Of a stretch of 59,271 bases of DNA, positions 7,439 through 17,039 are shown piece after piece. Source of the stretch: Mycobacterium sp. 1245805.9 (GTDB taxonomy: Bacteria; Actinomycetota; Actinomycetes; Mycobacteriales; Mycobacteriaceae); assembly GCF_001672915.1 (NCBI RefSeq), contig NZ_LZKR01000126.1, forward strand, positions 1 through 59,271, read 5' to 3'. Below the pieces are notes generated by a model. The model was not told where the DNA came from and made no database searches. It worked only from the letters and a program-made list of their open reading frames with translations. Position numbers and translations under genes: made by a program. Each line of letters begins with the position of its first letter. Within the stretch, counting starts at the first letter, position 1.

Positions 7439-8317
7439 TTAATGAGCCGGTTTGGCGACGAGCACGGGAATCCGTACCGAGTGCAGGAGCGTGTTGCTGA
7501 CCGATCCCAGCAGCATTCCCGTGAGGCCACCTCGGCCGTGGCTGCCCACGACGACAAGCTGCGCGGCTTCCGCCGCGTCGATGAGGTGGTGCGCCGGCCG
7601 GTCGCGCACGATCACGCGTCGGACCGTCACGTCCGGATAGCGGTCCCCCCAGCCCGCCAGGGCTTCGCCGAGGCTGCGCTGCCCCTCCTCCTCCACCGTC
7701 GCCCAATCCAAGAACGGCACCTCGGTCGTGACGTCGCTCCATGCGTGCAACGCGACCAGGTCGACGCCCCGCCGCGAGGCCTCGTCGAACGCCAGCTCCG
7801 TCGCGTGTTCGGACGTCCGGGAGCCGTCGATCCCCACCAGGACCGGAGCGTCCTCGTCCGGTAGCTCGTCGTCACGGACGACCGCCACCGGACAACTGGC
7901 GTGCCGCACCACGGTCGAACTGACCGAACCGAGCACGCCGCGGGCCAACAGGCCACGTCCGGAGGTGCCCACAACGACCATTTCCGCGTCTTTGGACATC
8001 TCGATCAGGGTCGTCGCCGGGGTGGAGTACACCAATTCCCGGCCGATGGCGACCTTTCCGTCTTCCGGCATGGCGTCCTCGGCGATCTTGATCGCGTGCA
8101 TGATGGCCTTCTTGCCGTCGTCCTCCAGCCGTATCGCCAGGGACTCCGGATAGGGAACCGGCGGCCAGGTCGCGGTGGGGGTCGCCACCGCGTGGACGAC
8201 GGTCAGCGGAACGTTCCTCATTGTCGCCTCGCGTGCCGCCCAGCACGCGGCGGTGTTCGCTGCGGGCGAGCCGTCGACCGCGACGACGACGCCGAGGCGT
8301 TTCACGGATTCGGACAC
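7439..8317 (-). CDS. Two-domain universal stress protein
   Basis: This is a 292-aa protein with tandem Usp domains (about residues 8-150 and 157-290). Each carries the ATP-binding signature G-2x-G-9x-G-S/T: 'GTSGRGLLARGVLGSVSST' and 'GSHGRGGLTGMLLGSVSNT'. The N-terminal 'VVAVDGSPAA' and 'VLVGIDGSRTS' strands hold the conserved Asp. It resembles the M. tuberculosis Rv1996/Rv2005c/Rv2026c/Rv2028c group, ATP-binding cytosolic proteins of the hypoxia response. A DosR-like box lies about 50 bases upstream of the start, supporting induction by hypoxia or NO. It is co-oriented with the upstream FNT transporter gene but separated by 160 bases. Confidence 0.95.
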   Translation of the reverse strand: MSESVKRLGVVVAVDGSPAANTAACWAAREATMRNVPLTVVHAVATPTATWPPVPYPESLAIRLEDDGKKAIMHAIKIAEDAMPEDGKVAIGRELVYSTPATTLIEMSKDAEMVVVGTSGRGLLARGVLGSVSSTVVRHASCPVAVVRDDELPDEDAPVLVGIDGSRTSEHATELAFDEASRRGVDLVALHAWSDVTTEVPFLDWATVEEEGQRSLGEALAGWGDRYPDVTVRRVIVRDRPAHHLIDAAEAAQLVVVGSHGRGGLTGMLLGSVSNTLLHSVRIPVLVAKPAH

Positions 8318-8367
8318 TTGGTTCTCCCTTCGTCACCAGCGACGCTATCGGGAGATGGGGGCGTGGT

Positions 8368-8387
8368 CGTGAGGCTTTAGTCCTCAA
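8368..8387 (-). promoter_or_regulatory. DosR (dormancy) box-like palindrome
   Basis: The 20-base site read on the plus strand keeps the core GGCTTTAGTCC and matches about 14 of 20 positions of the published DosR consensus (TTSGGGACTWWAGTCCCSAA). It lies 51 bases upstream of the Usp start, a normal distance for activation. No second box was seen nearby. Confidence 0.55.
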
Positions 8388-8477
8388 CCACGGGGACGGA
8401 GGACAGTCGCTGAAACCCATTGGGGCCCCGTTGGTTCGCTCAGCCGACCGGCTATTCACTCGGTAGTCGGAATCCGT

Positions 8478-9401
8478 TTAGATTTGGCGGCGCTGCAGCC
8501 GCGCGATGACCCAGAAGGGCAACGCCACGAATACGGTGCCGCCGATCAGATTGCCCACCGTGGTGACACCGATGTTGGTCAGCAAGCCGTCGTGGCCGAG
8601 GCCCCAACTGATGCCGGTGCGCGGCGCGGCGGGATGAAACAGGTTGAGCAACAAGGGAAGGCCGAGGAATCCGACGTTCGCGATCACGTGCTGGGTGCCG
8701 CCGATCACGAACGCGAACGGCCCGTAGAAGGCGAATGCCATCCGCGCGATGTCGCTGCGGGCCTTGAAGAACATGCACATCGCGGTCTGCAGGAACCAGG
8801 TGCACACCACGGCCAGCAACAGCGCGGTGCCGACCGGCTGGCCGGCCTTCAGGGCGCCGACGGTTGCCGCCCGCTCGGCGAAGGCACCCAGATACGGGCC
8901 TCCGGCGGCACCGCAGATCGCGACGAACACGAACGCACCGGCGATATTGCCGACGAGGCCGACGGCAACCAGCCATGCGTAGCCACCGAGGCTCATGGTG
9001 CGCTTCAGCACGGCAAGCAACCCGGCGGCCATGTCCGCGGTGATCAGCGACATGCCCGACACCAGGATCAGCACGAAGGACATGCCAAACGCCAAGCCCA
9101 TCAGGAGGCTCGCCACGCCCGGTGTCTTCACGCCGGTGCTCACGACCAACGCGAGCAGCACCCCGAAGGCCACCATCGCGCCGCCGACGACCGAACGCAT
9201 GAAGAACGCCCACGGGTGCGTCGCCTTTTCCACCGCCATCGCGGCCACCCGGTCCACCATGGCGCCCACGCTCAGCGGCTCGAACGGATCCTCGGCGGGG
9301 GCCTGGGTCGCGGCGCCGGGGGTGCCGGACGACAAGGAGACCGGCGTGTCTCCGGCCGTGACTTGGCTTTCCAATTGCGGCGGTTGCGTGTCGATCGTCA
9401 T
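8478..9401 (-). CDS. Formate/nitrite transporter (FNT) family channel
   Basis: This is a 307-aa protein from ATG 9401; the open frame runs further upstream, but this start overlaps the anti-sigma stop and fits the family. After an acidic 50-residue N-terminus there are about six membrane helices. 'GTQHVIANVGF' carries the central conserved His of FocA/NirC channels. Also present are 'MSLITADMAAG', matching the L-x-x-T-x-D/N-x-x family motif, and 'WFLQTAMCMFF'. It should move formate, nitrite or a related monovalent acid across the inner membrane as a pentamer. It is the last gene of an operon headed by OsmC and containing an ECF sigma/anti-sigma pair, so it may be a main output of that sigma system. 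Confidence 0.92.
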   Translation of the reverse strand: MTIDTQPPQLESQVTAGDTPVSLSSGTPGAATQAPAEDPFEPLSVGAMVDRVAAMAVEKATHPWAFFMRSVVGGAMVAFGVLLALVVSTGVKTPGVASLLMGLAFGMSFVLILVSGMSLITADMAAGLLAVLKRTMSLGGYAWLVAVGLVGNIAGAFVFVAICGAAGGPYLGAFAERAATVGALKAGQPVGTALLLAVVCTWFLQTAMCMFFKARSDIARMAFAFYGPFAFVIGGTQHVIANVGFLGLPLLLNLFHPAAPRTGISWGLGHDGLLTNIGVTTVGNLIGGTVFVALPFWVIARLQRRQI

Positions 9402-9667
9402 TCGTGTCGGCCTTTCGGAAAGTCGTTGATCGCGTTGATGACCCCGGCAACGTGCTCGTCGCTGAGCTTCTCCCCCTCGAAAACGTGGTTGAGCAGGATC
9501 TTGAGGTCGAGCATTTGCTGCAGATAGACGAGGCACGGCGGGCAGTCCTCGAGGTGCTTGGCGACGATCGGGCCCCACCGGGGGGGATCGGAATCGACGA
9601 GCTCGTCGACGAGCCGCACGAAGTCGACGCAGTCGATGGCGGGGACCATGTTGTCGTAGACGGTCAT
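9398..9667 (-). CDS. Zinc-binding anti-sigma factor (ZAS)
   Basis: This is an 89-aa soluble protein. The sequence 'KHLEDCPPCLVYL' gives the H-x3-C-x2-C zinc motif of ZAS anti-sigma factors. It overlaps the upstream sigma gene and the downstream FNT gene by 4 bases each. It has no membrane segment, so it is probably a cytoplasmic, possibly redox-sensitive, anti-sigma in the manner of RsrA/RshA. It should hold the adjacent ECF sigma factor inactive until zinc is lost or the thiols are oxidised. The OsmC-type peroxidase upstream fits oxidative control. Confidence 0.85.
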   Translation of the reverse strand: MTVYDNMVPAIDCVDFVRLVDELVDSDPPRWGPIVAKHLEDCPPCLVYLQQMLDLKILLNHVFEGEKLSDEHVAGVINAINDFPKGRHE

Positions 9668-10293
9668 CGTTGATACCGCCTTTCCAGTTCATTTCGGAGA
9701 TTTCCACGGGCGCGGTAGAGCAGGGCGCGCTGCGCCTCGGCGGACAGCTGAAGGATCCCCGCCGCCTCTTCGGCCGAGGTGCCGACGAGGTCGCGCAGGA
9801 TGATCAGCTGTTTCTGCCGCTCCGGCAACGCATCCAGCGCCGCGCGCACGAACCCGACGAGTTCGCCTGTCCCCGTTTGGTCCTCGGGCAGGAAGCGGCG
9901 CGACGGCGGCGAGCTCCAGTGCCCGGCGTCGGGGTGTCCGACGGGGTGCATGCGGCCCGCGAGTGGATCGACGGCTTCAGCGTCGGTGGCTGCCAGCACT
10001 TCGTGGTCGCGGATCCGCGACTCGCGCCGCCGGTACCGCGATGCGGTGTTCTTGACGATCCCGAACAACCAGGTGCGCACCGAGGAACGTCCCTCGAACG
10101 AATCGGACGACTGCAAGACCTGCACCCATGCTTCCTGGACCGCTTCTTCGGCCACCGTGGTCGAAGAGACCATGGTGCGAGCGAAATTCACCATCGGCTG
10201 GTGGAAGTCGCGCACCAAACTGGCCAGCGGAATTCCGCCGACCAGGTGTTGAGACTCGGTGCCCTCGGGTGGCAGCGCGACTGGTGTCACCAT
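9664..10293 (-). CDS. ECF (sigma-70 group 4) sigma factor
   Basis: This is a 209-aa protein. Region 2 is 'FHQPMVNFARTM...EEAVQEAWVQVL...RTWLFGIVKNTASRYRR' (about residues 30-95), and region 4 is 'ALPERQKQLIILRDLVG' followed by the helix-turn-helix 'SAEEAAGILQLSAEAQRALL' (about 150-200). The linker is long and His/Pro-rich ('RMHPVGHPDAGHWSSPP'). It overlaps the ZAS gene by 4 bases and lies 10 bases after the acyl-CoA-dehydrogenase-like gene, so it is co-transcribed. The partner is the ZAS protein, and likely targets include its own operon. No symbol is assigned. Confidence 0.92.
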   Translation of the reverse strand: MVTPVALPPEGTESQHLVGGIPLASLVRDFHQPMVNFARTMVSSTTVAEEAVQEAWVQVLQSSDSFEGRSSVRTWLFGIVKNTASRYRRRESRIRDHEVLAATDAEAVDPLAGRMHPVGHPDAGHWSSPPSRRFLPEDQTGTGELVGFVRAALDALPERQKQLIILRDLVGTSAEEAAGILQLSAEAQRALLYRARGNLRNELERRYQR

Positions 10294-10303
10294 CGACCCT
10301 CGC

Positions 10304-11380
10304 TCAGGAGCATCTGGCGAGTTCCCAGCGCAGTTGCGCTTCCGACGGGGACTGCACGGGAATGAACGCCGCTTCCCGGTATCGCCGACTGGCCGAGGTC
10401 CTGCTGGCGTAGCCCTTGCCCCCGGCGGTCCGGATCTCCAGATCGGCGCCGGCGCCGGAAAGTTCGGCAGCAGTGAGCCGCAGCGACAGCAGCTCTTTCT
10501 TCGTCGGCGTCCCTGACGTCTCAGCCCCGCCGACCGCTGCCGCCAACCGTGCCAGCGTCGCCTCCGCCCCGGCGAGCTTCTCCGCGATGCGTTCGACGTC
10601 CGCGGCGAAGATCGAGTTGACCCCCGTCAGACCGAGCCTGCTCTGTTCCACCGTGGTTCTCGTCAGCCCCAGGCACATGGCCGACTGCAGGACAAGGAAT
10701 GTCGGGCGCACCGTGCGCAGGAACCCGTCGAAGTCGCGCGACAGCACCTGCTCGGCGGGAACGTGCGCGGACCGCAGATTCAGACACGAGGACGCGGTGC
10801 TGCCCAGTGCCAACAGGTCGAAGTGCTCCCCGACGACGACCCCGGGTGTGTTCAACGGCAAGGCCACGATGAGTTTTTCGCCGGTGTCGGTCCGCGCGGC
10901 GGTGATCATCGTCGAGTCCGGGTAGAGGTTGCTGGCCCACCTGATCGGCCCGGACAATTCGTAGCCGGCGTCGACCGGCACGGCCGCGAGTTCCAGGCTG
11001 CCGCAGCCGGCCGCTTCCTTGAAGGCCGATGCCATGGCGGTGACCCCCGGCGCGGTTCCGGCGAGCAGCGGCCGCGCCGCCGCGATGCTGAAAGGCGTTG
11101 CGGCGGTGAGCAAGTACTCGATCGCCATCCGATGCGCCCATACCGAGAAGCCGGTGCTCATGCACTCGCTCGAGATCCGCCGGACGACGTCGGCCATCTC
11201 GGGCAGCCTGCCGTCGGCGTTGCCCGGTGCGCCAATCCCCAGCAGGCCGGCCGCGCCCAGCGCGGCGAAACTGCGGCGCGAGTGGTGCTCGCCGCGGTCC
11301 AACCCCCCGGCGTGGGCGCGGATGTCTTCCAGCAGTTGGACTTCCAACTGGCCGGGCGCGGCGTCCGTCGTCGTGGTCAT
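10304..11380 (-). CDS. Acyl-CoA dehydrogenase-like flavoprotein
   Basis: This is a 358-aa protein from ATG 11380 with GGAGGGAG upstream; the frame extends further, but this start is favoured. The helical N-domain ('SRRSFAALGAAGLLGIG'), beta mid-domain ('YELSGPIRWASNLY', 'GEKLIVALPLNTPGVVV') and C-terminal helical domain match acyl-CoA dehydrogenases. It is shorter than the usual 380 or more residues, and no catalytic Glu in the standard position could be identified by eye. It may belong to the monooxygenase-like (DszC/HpaH) branch or act on a non-CoA substrate. It sits 11 bases after an OsmC gene and 10 before the ECF sigma gene. Confidence 0.8.
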   Translation of the reverse strand: MTTTTDAAPGQLEVQLLEDIRAHAGGLDRGEHHSRRSFAALGAAGLLGIGAPGNADGRLPEMADVVRRISSECMSTGFSVWAHRMAIEYLLTAATPFSIAAARPLLAGTAPGVTAMASAFKEAAGCGSLELAAVPVDAGYELSGPIRWASNLYPDSTMITAARTDTGEKLIVALPLNTPGVVVGEHFDLLALGSTASSCLNLRSAHVPAEQVLSRDFDGFLRTVRPTFLVLQSAMCLGLTRTTVEQSRLGLTGVNSIFAADVERIAEKLAGAEATLARLAAAVGGAETSGTPTKKELLSLRLTAAELSGAGADLEIRTAGGKGYASRTSASRRYREAAFIPVQSPSEAQLRWELARCS

Positions 11381-11391
11381 GCCACTCCCTC

Positions 11392-11916
11392 CTATTCGGT
11401 GACCAGCGTCGAGTCCACGGTCACCGGGTTGCGGAACGTGCTGACCACCGGCGACCAGGCGATCGCGTTGTCGTGGATCTGTTTGAGGACCGCGTCGTCG
11501 GCGTCGCCGGCGAGGGTGACCCGGCAGCGGACCGCGCTGAAGCCGAGGCGTTTGCCCTCCGGGGTGTCGCCCACCCCCCAGACCGCGGAGATGTCGATGT
11601 CGCCCTCCATCTCGACCTCGATCTTGGTCAGGGTCACCCCACGGTGTGTGGCGTTGGCGAGCAGGCCAACCGAGACGCACGACCCCAGGGCGGCCAGGGC
11701 CGTTTCCGACGGGTTGGGCGCCGAGTCGTCTCCCAGCAGCGCCGGCGGTTCGCCCACCAACATCGGCGCGAGCCCGCGCACGTAGGTCATGTTGCGGAAC
11801 CCTGCTTCACAGACCGTCTTCGCCTTCAGCGTCTTCTTGCCGGTGTCGGGGTTGGCCTTGGCATTACACGACAGCCGGTCGAGCCCCTCGGCATCGATGA
11901 CGAGCGCGTCGGTCAT
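11392..11916 (-). CDS. OsmC-family protein
   Basis: This is a 174-aa protein with GAGGAC just upstream of ATG 11916. The OsmC/Ohr fold is indicated by 'NPSETALAALGSCVSVGLLANA' (helix with the peroxidatic Cys) and 'GVTLTKIEVEMEGDID'. A second Cys in 'KTVCEAGF' (about residue 36) could be the resolving or partner thiol, although the spacing differs from Ohr. Such proteins reduce organic hydroperoxides. It is the first gene of the OsmC/ACAD/sigma/anti-sigma/FNT operon, so it may be both a target and a redox sentinel of the sigma system. Confidence 0.88.
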   Translation of the reverse strand: MTDALVIDAEGLDRLSCNAKANPDTGKKTLKAKTVCEAGFRNMTYVRGLAPMLVGEPPALLGDDSAPNPSETALAALGSCVSVGLLANATHRGVTLTKIEVEMEGDIDISAVWGVGDTPEGKRLGFSAVRCRVTLAGDADDAVLKQIHDNAIAWSPVVSTFRNPVTVDSTLVTE

Positions 11917-12023
11917 GAACGTCCTCCGTTTCCCGCGGGTGATTGGGTCTCCACGGATTTAGTGCTCCTGAGAAGCGATGCGTGACGGCGGGCGCGCTCG
12001 CTTCGCACCGACACTGCGGCGTA

Positions 12024-12086
12024 TCACTTGCCCCAAACGGCGCGGCCGCCGACGATCGCGCGCACCGGCGCGGTGTTGCTCGGATG
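12024..12086 (-). pseudogene. C-terminal remnant of an amidohydrolase
   Basis: On the minus strand this stretch reads 'HPSNTAPVRAIVGGRAVWG' then Lys and a stop. That is the characteristic last strand of D-aminoacylase or imidazolonepropionase-type amidohydrolases, whose final residues are usually '-VRATVVGGRVV-G'. The frame stays open for a further 20 or so codons upstream without recognisable homology, and then runs into the DUF3097 gene. The rest of the enzyme is missing. This 326-base gap (11917-12242) holds nothing else I can name beyond the presumed OsmC operon promoter. Confidence 0.45.
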
Positions 12087-12242
12087 AACCGACTCTGCCC
12101 GATGTCGTGGGCTTAGTCGGCCGGGCCCCGGAGCCCGGATGTAGCTAGCCGGGCGGAGCACAGGTATGTGCCGAGCAGGTCGGGCCCGCCGGCCCGGTTC
12201 GACGGGCGAATAAAATCCCGTGGATCTTTTCCGCCCGCTGGT

Positions 12243-13079
12243 TCAGGCCCCGGGCGGTTGCGTGACGAAGTCGATGAGTTCCTCGACGCGACCAATCAGC
12301 GCCGGTTCCAGGTCGTTCCAGTCGCGCACGCTCGAGCGGATGCGCCGCCAAGCCCGGGCGATGTCGGCCTGGTTGTCGTGCGGCAGGCCAAGCGCCTCGC
12401 ATGCACCGTGCTTCCACTCGATGTGCCGCGGGACCTTCGGCCAGGCCGCCAGGCCGAGCCGCTGCGGCTTCACGGCCTGCCAGATGTCGACGTAGGGATG
12501 CCCGACGACCAGGGTGTCGGGGCCGCCCGGTCCCCGGCGTACCGCCTCGGCGATCCGGGTCTCCTTCGAATCCGCGACGAGGTGGTCGACGAGCACGCCG
12601 AGCCGGCGCCCCGGCCCCGGCGTGAACTCCGCGACGATGCCCACCAAATCGTCTATGCCACCGAGATGCTCGACGACGACGCCCTCGATGCGCAGGTCGT
12701 CGCCCCACACCTGTGCGATCAGTTCGGCGTCATGGCGGCCCTCGACGTAGATCCGGCCGGCCCGGGCGACCCGCGCACGCGCGCCGGGCACCGCGACGGA
12801 GCCGGAGGCCGTCCGGCCCGCGGTGGCGGGCGCCGCGCGGCGCGGCGCCGTGAGGATCACCGGGCGCCCCTCGAGCAAAAAGCCTGGGCCGAGCGGAAAG
12901 CCGCGGGTGTGACCGTGCCGGTCCTCCAGGTACACGCGGCCGTATTCGACCCGCACCACCGCCCCGACATAGCCGGTTTCGACGTCCTCGACCACCAGGC
13001 CGGTGTCGGCGGGGTGCTCCGTCGAGCGGGGTTTGCGCCGACCCGCGGCGAGGACGTCTGTTCCGTAGCGATCGACCAC
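12243..13079 (-). CDS. DUF3097 family protein
   Basis: This is a 278-aa protein from GTG 13079. It matches the actinobacterial DUF3097 family as I recognise it: an N-terminal SH3-like part ('GAVVRVEYGRVYLEDRHGHTRGFPLGPGFLL'), then a TOPRIM-like segment ('RIYVEGRHDAELIAQVWG', 'LGVLVDHLVADSKE', 'TLVVGHPYVDIWQAV'). The Glu and the Asp-x-Asp-like positions suggest a metal-dependent nucleotidyl or phosphoryl enzyme, but no activity is established. It lies 35 bases downstream of glgX on the same strand and is probably co-transcribed. Confidence 0.85.
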   Translation of the reverse strand: MVDRYGTDVLAAGRRKPRSTEHPADTGLVVEDVETGYVGAVVRVEYGRVYLEDRHGHTRGFPLGPGFLLEGRPVILTAPRRAAPATAGRTASGSVAVPGARARVARAGRIYVEGRHDAELIAQVWGDDLRIEGVVVEHLGGIDDLVGIVAEFTPGPGRRLGVLVDHLVADSKETRIAEAVRRGPGGPDTLVVGHPYVDIWQAVKPQRLGLAAWPKVPRHIEWKHGACEALGLPHDNQADIARAWRRIRSSVRDWNDLEPALIGRVEELIDFVTQPPGA

Positions 13080-13114
13080 CCGGCAATACTAGGAAGCGTT
13101 GCGGCCAAACGGGG

Positions 13115-15207
<2,093 letters not shown>

Positions 15208-15211
<4 letters not shown>

Positions 15212-15393
15212 CGTCCACTCCCCTCGGGTTGCCGAACCGCGAGCCGGTCGGTACCGACCAGCACTCGCGCCACTCCGAAACCGAAGACGAATCCGCCGAC
15301 GTGGGCGAAGAAAGCGACACCGCTGCCAGCGATCAGCGCGGAGTTCACGATGGGAAACCGACGGGCCGGGATACCGTCGGAATAGGGGATCAT
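15208..15393 (-). pseudogene. Internally deleted rhomboid protease gene
   Basis: The frame from ATG 15393 (GGGAG upstream) encodes 61 residues. It starts exactly like actinobacterial rhomboid proteases ('MIPYSDGIPARRFPIVNSAL') and jumps in frame to their C-terminal end ('SGVAFFAHVGGFVFGFGVAR'). About 190 residues, including the GxSG serine helix and four or five membrane segments, are missing between 'ALIAG' and 'SGVAFF'. The catalytic His helix (AHVGGF) remains. It cannot be an active protease. The join is in frame with a good ribosome binding site and a 4-bp overlap with glgX, so a short one-helix peptide could still be made. The gap upstream (15394-15665) holds no gene. Confidence 0.8.
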
Positions 15394-15665
15394 CGGGGCG
15401 ACTCCCTTTGGCATTCGGCGCGGTGTTGGCGAGACAATCGTCGCGCGTGGGCGCTCGATAGTCATTGTTGCCGATAACAGCATCCGCGCCTCGAGCCTGT
15501 GCCGGTCCATAACGGCCAAAGCGCTAAGGATTCAGCGGTAAGCATGAGAAATCAATAAATTAGTCGTAAGTAACTGCGTGGCCTTACCGGGCTGATTGCG
15601 TTGCCGCTGCTACGTTGCTAAGTGCCGCTAATGCACAGCGTGTGGCGGTGAGCGAGGTGGACGTT

Positions 15666-15953
15666 ATGGACCTGTCCCATTGGGTGTCGAGCATTGTCGC
15701 TTTTTTGCGCGCCGGGTACCCCACCGGCATGCCGGCGACGGGTTACGCGCCGCTGGCCGCTTTGTCGCACCGGCGCGTATCCAACGACGAGATCAACACC
15801 ATCACAAGAGAACTCATTATGCGCAGATGTGCGCCGATCAGCAGCGCCGATGTCGGGGTGGCGATCACCCACGTCACCAACGCGATGCCCTCCGACGACG
15901 ACATCGCGCGCGTCCAGCGTCGGCTGCACGCGATCGGATGCGCGAGCGCATAG
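15666..15953 (+). CDS. DUF3349 family small protein
   Basis: This is a 95-aa protein from ATG 15666 (GAGG at 15654-15657); GTG 15648 and an in-frame start at 15615 are possible. The pattern 'VAFLRAGYPTGMPATGYAPLAAL' followed by 'RRVSNDEINTITREL' and 'ISSADVGVAITHVTNAMPSDDDIARVQRRL' is the mycobacterial DUF3349 family, a small helical fold with no known activity. It converges with the ABC transporter ATPase gene, ending 4 bases from it. Confidence 0.8.
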   Translation: MDLSHWVSSIVAFLRAGYPTGMPATGYAPLAALSHRRVSNDEINTITRELIMRRCAPISSADVGVAITHVTNAMPSDDDIARVQRRLHAIGCASA

Positions 15954-15957
15954 CCGC

Positions 15958-17037
15958 TCAACAAATCCTGCGGCCGTCGGTGCCGAAGAAGTGCAAGTGT
16001 CCGGGCTCAGGGTGTAGGCGCACGCGGCTGCCCTTTTCCGGTGGGTGACGCCCGTCGGCGCGCGCGACTACGGGTTGGCTGATCACCTTGCCCGAACCCG
16101 TGATTCGGCCGTAGAGATAGGCGTCCGCGCCGAGCTCCTCCACCACGTCGACTTCCATCTCGACGCCGAGGCCGCCCAGTTCGAAGTGTTCGGGGCGGAC
16201 CCCCACGACGATCTGGCCGACCTCGTCTGCGGCACCGTCGATCTCGCGCGGCACCCGGATCGGCCAGTCCCCCAGCGACACCGAGGAGTCCACGACGGGA
16301 AGCGTGAACAGGTTCATCGCCGGGGACCCGATGAATCCCGCGACGAAGACATTGTCGGGGTTGCGGTACAGCTCGCGCGGCGTCGCAAACTGTTGCAGCA
16401 CCCCGTCGCACAGCACGGCGACCCGGTCCCCCATGGTCATGGCCTCCACCTGGTCATGGGTGACGTACACCGTGGTGGTGCCGAGCCGCCGCTGCAGGGC
16501 GGCGATCTGGTTGCGGGTCTGCACGCGCAACTTGGCGTCGAGGTTGCTCAACGGCTCGTCCATCAGGAAGACCTGCGGGCGTCGCACGATGGCACGGCCC
16601 ATCGCGACCCGCTGGCGCTGCCCACCGGACAGGTCTTTGGGCTTGCGATCCAGGTACGGCTGCAGGTCAAGCAGTTTCGCCGCGGCCAGCACGTGCTCGC
16701 GGATCTCGGCCTTCGGGGTTTTGGCGATCTTCAGTGCAAAGCCCATGTTCTGCGCCACCGTCATGTGCGGGTAGAGCGCGTAGTTCTGAAAGACCATCGC
16801 CACGTCGCGATCCTTCGGGTCAACGTTGGTGACGTCGCGGTCCCCGATCCGGATACGCCCGGCGTCCAGCGTTTCCAGTCCGGCCACCATCCGCAGCGAG
16901 GTCGTCTTGCCGCAGCCGGACGGCCCGACCAGGACTACGAATTCGCCGTCCCCGACCTCGAGATCGAGGCCATCGAGGGCCGGTCGCTCGGTACCCGGAT
17001 AGCGCCGCGTCGCCTGCTCGAAACTGACCGATGCCAT
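15958..17037 (-). CDS. Sugar ABC transporter ATP-binding protein (Rv2038c-like)
   Basis: This is a 359-aa protein from ATG 17037; the frame is open far upstream, but the family start is here. It has Walker A 'GPSGCGKTTS', Q-loop 'VFQNYALYPHM', signature 'LSGGQRQRVAMGRA', Walker B 'VFLMDEPLSNLDAKLR' and H-loop 'VTHDQVEA'. A C-terminal TOBE/MalK regulatory domain (about 240-359, 'IVVGVRPEHFELGG') marks a MalK/UgpC-type ATPase. It should energise the two permeases encoded directly upstream. The order SBP, permease, permease, ATPase, next to Rv2042c- and pncA-like genes, points to Rv2041c-Rv2038c rather than ugp or sug. Confidence 0.93.
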   Translation of the reverse strand: MASVSFEQATRRYPGTERPALDGLDLEVGDGEFVVLVGPSGCGKTTSLRMVAGLETLDAGRIRIGDRDVTNVDPKDRDVAMVFQNYALYPHMTVAQNMGFALKIAKTPKAEIREHVLAAAKLLDLQPYLDRKPKDLSGGQRQRVAMGRAIVRRPQVFLMDEPLSNLDAKLRVQTRNQIAALQRRLGTTTVYVTHDQVEAMTMGDRVAVLCDGVLQQFATPRELYRNPDNVFVAGFIGSPAMNLFTLPVVDSSVSLGDWPIRVPREIDGAADEVGQIVVGVRPEHFELGGLGVEMEVDVVEELGADAYLYGRITGSGKVISQPVVARADGRHPPEKGSRVRLHPEPGHLHFFGTDGRRIC

Positions 17038-17039
17038 GG

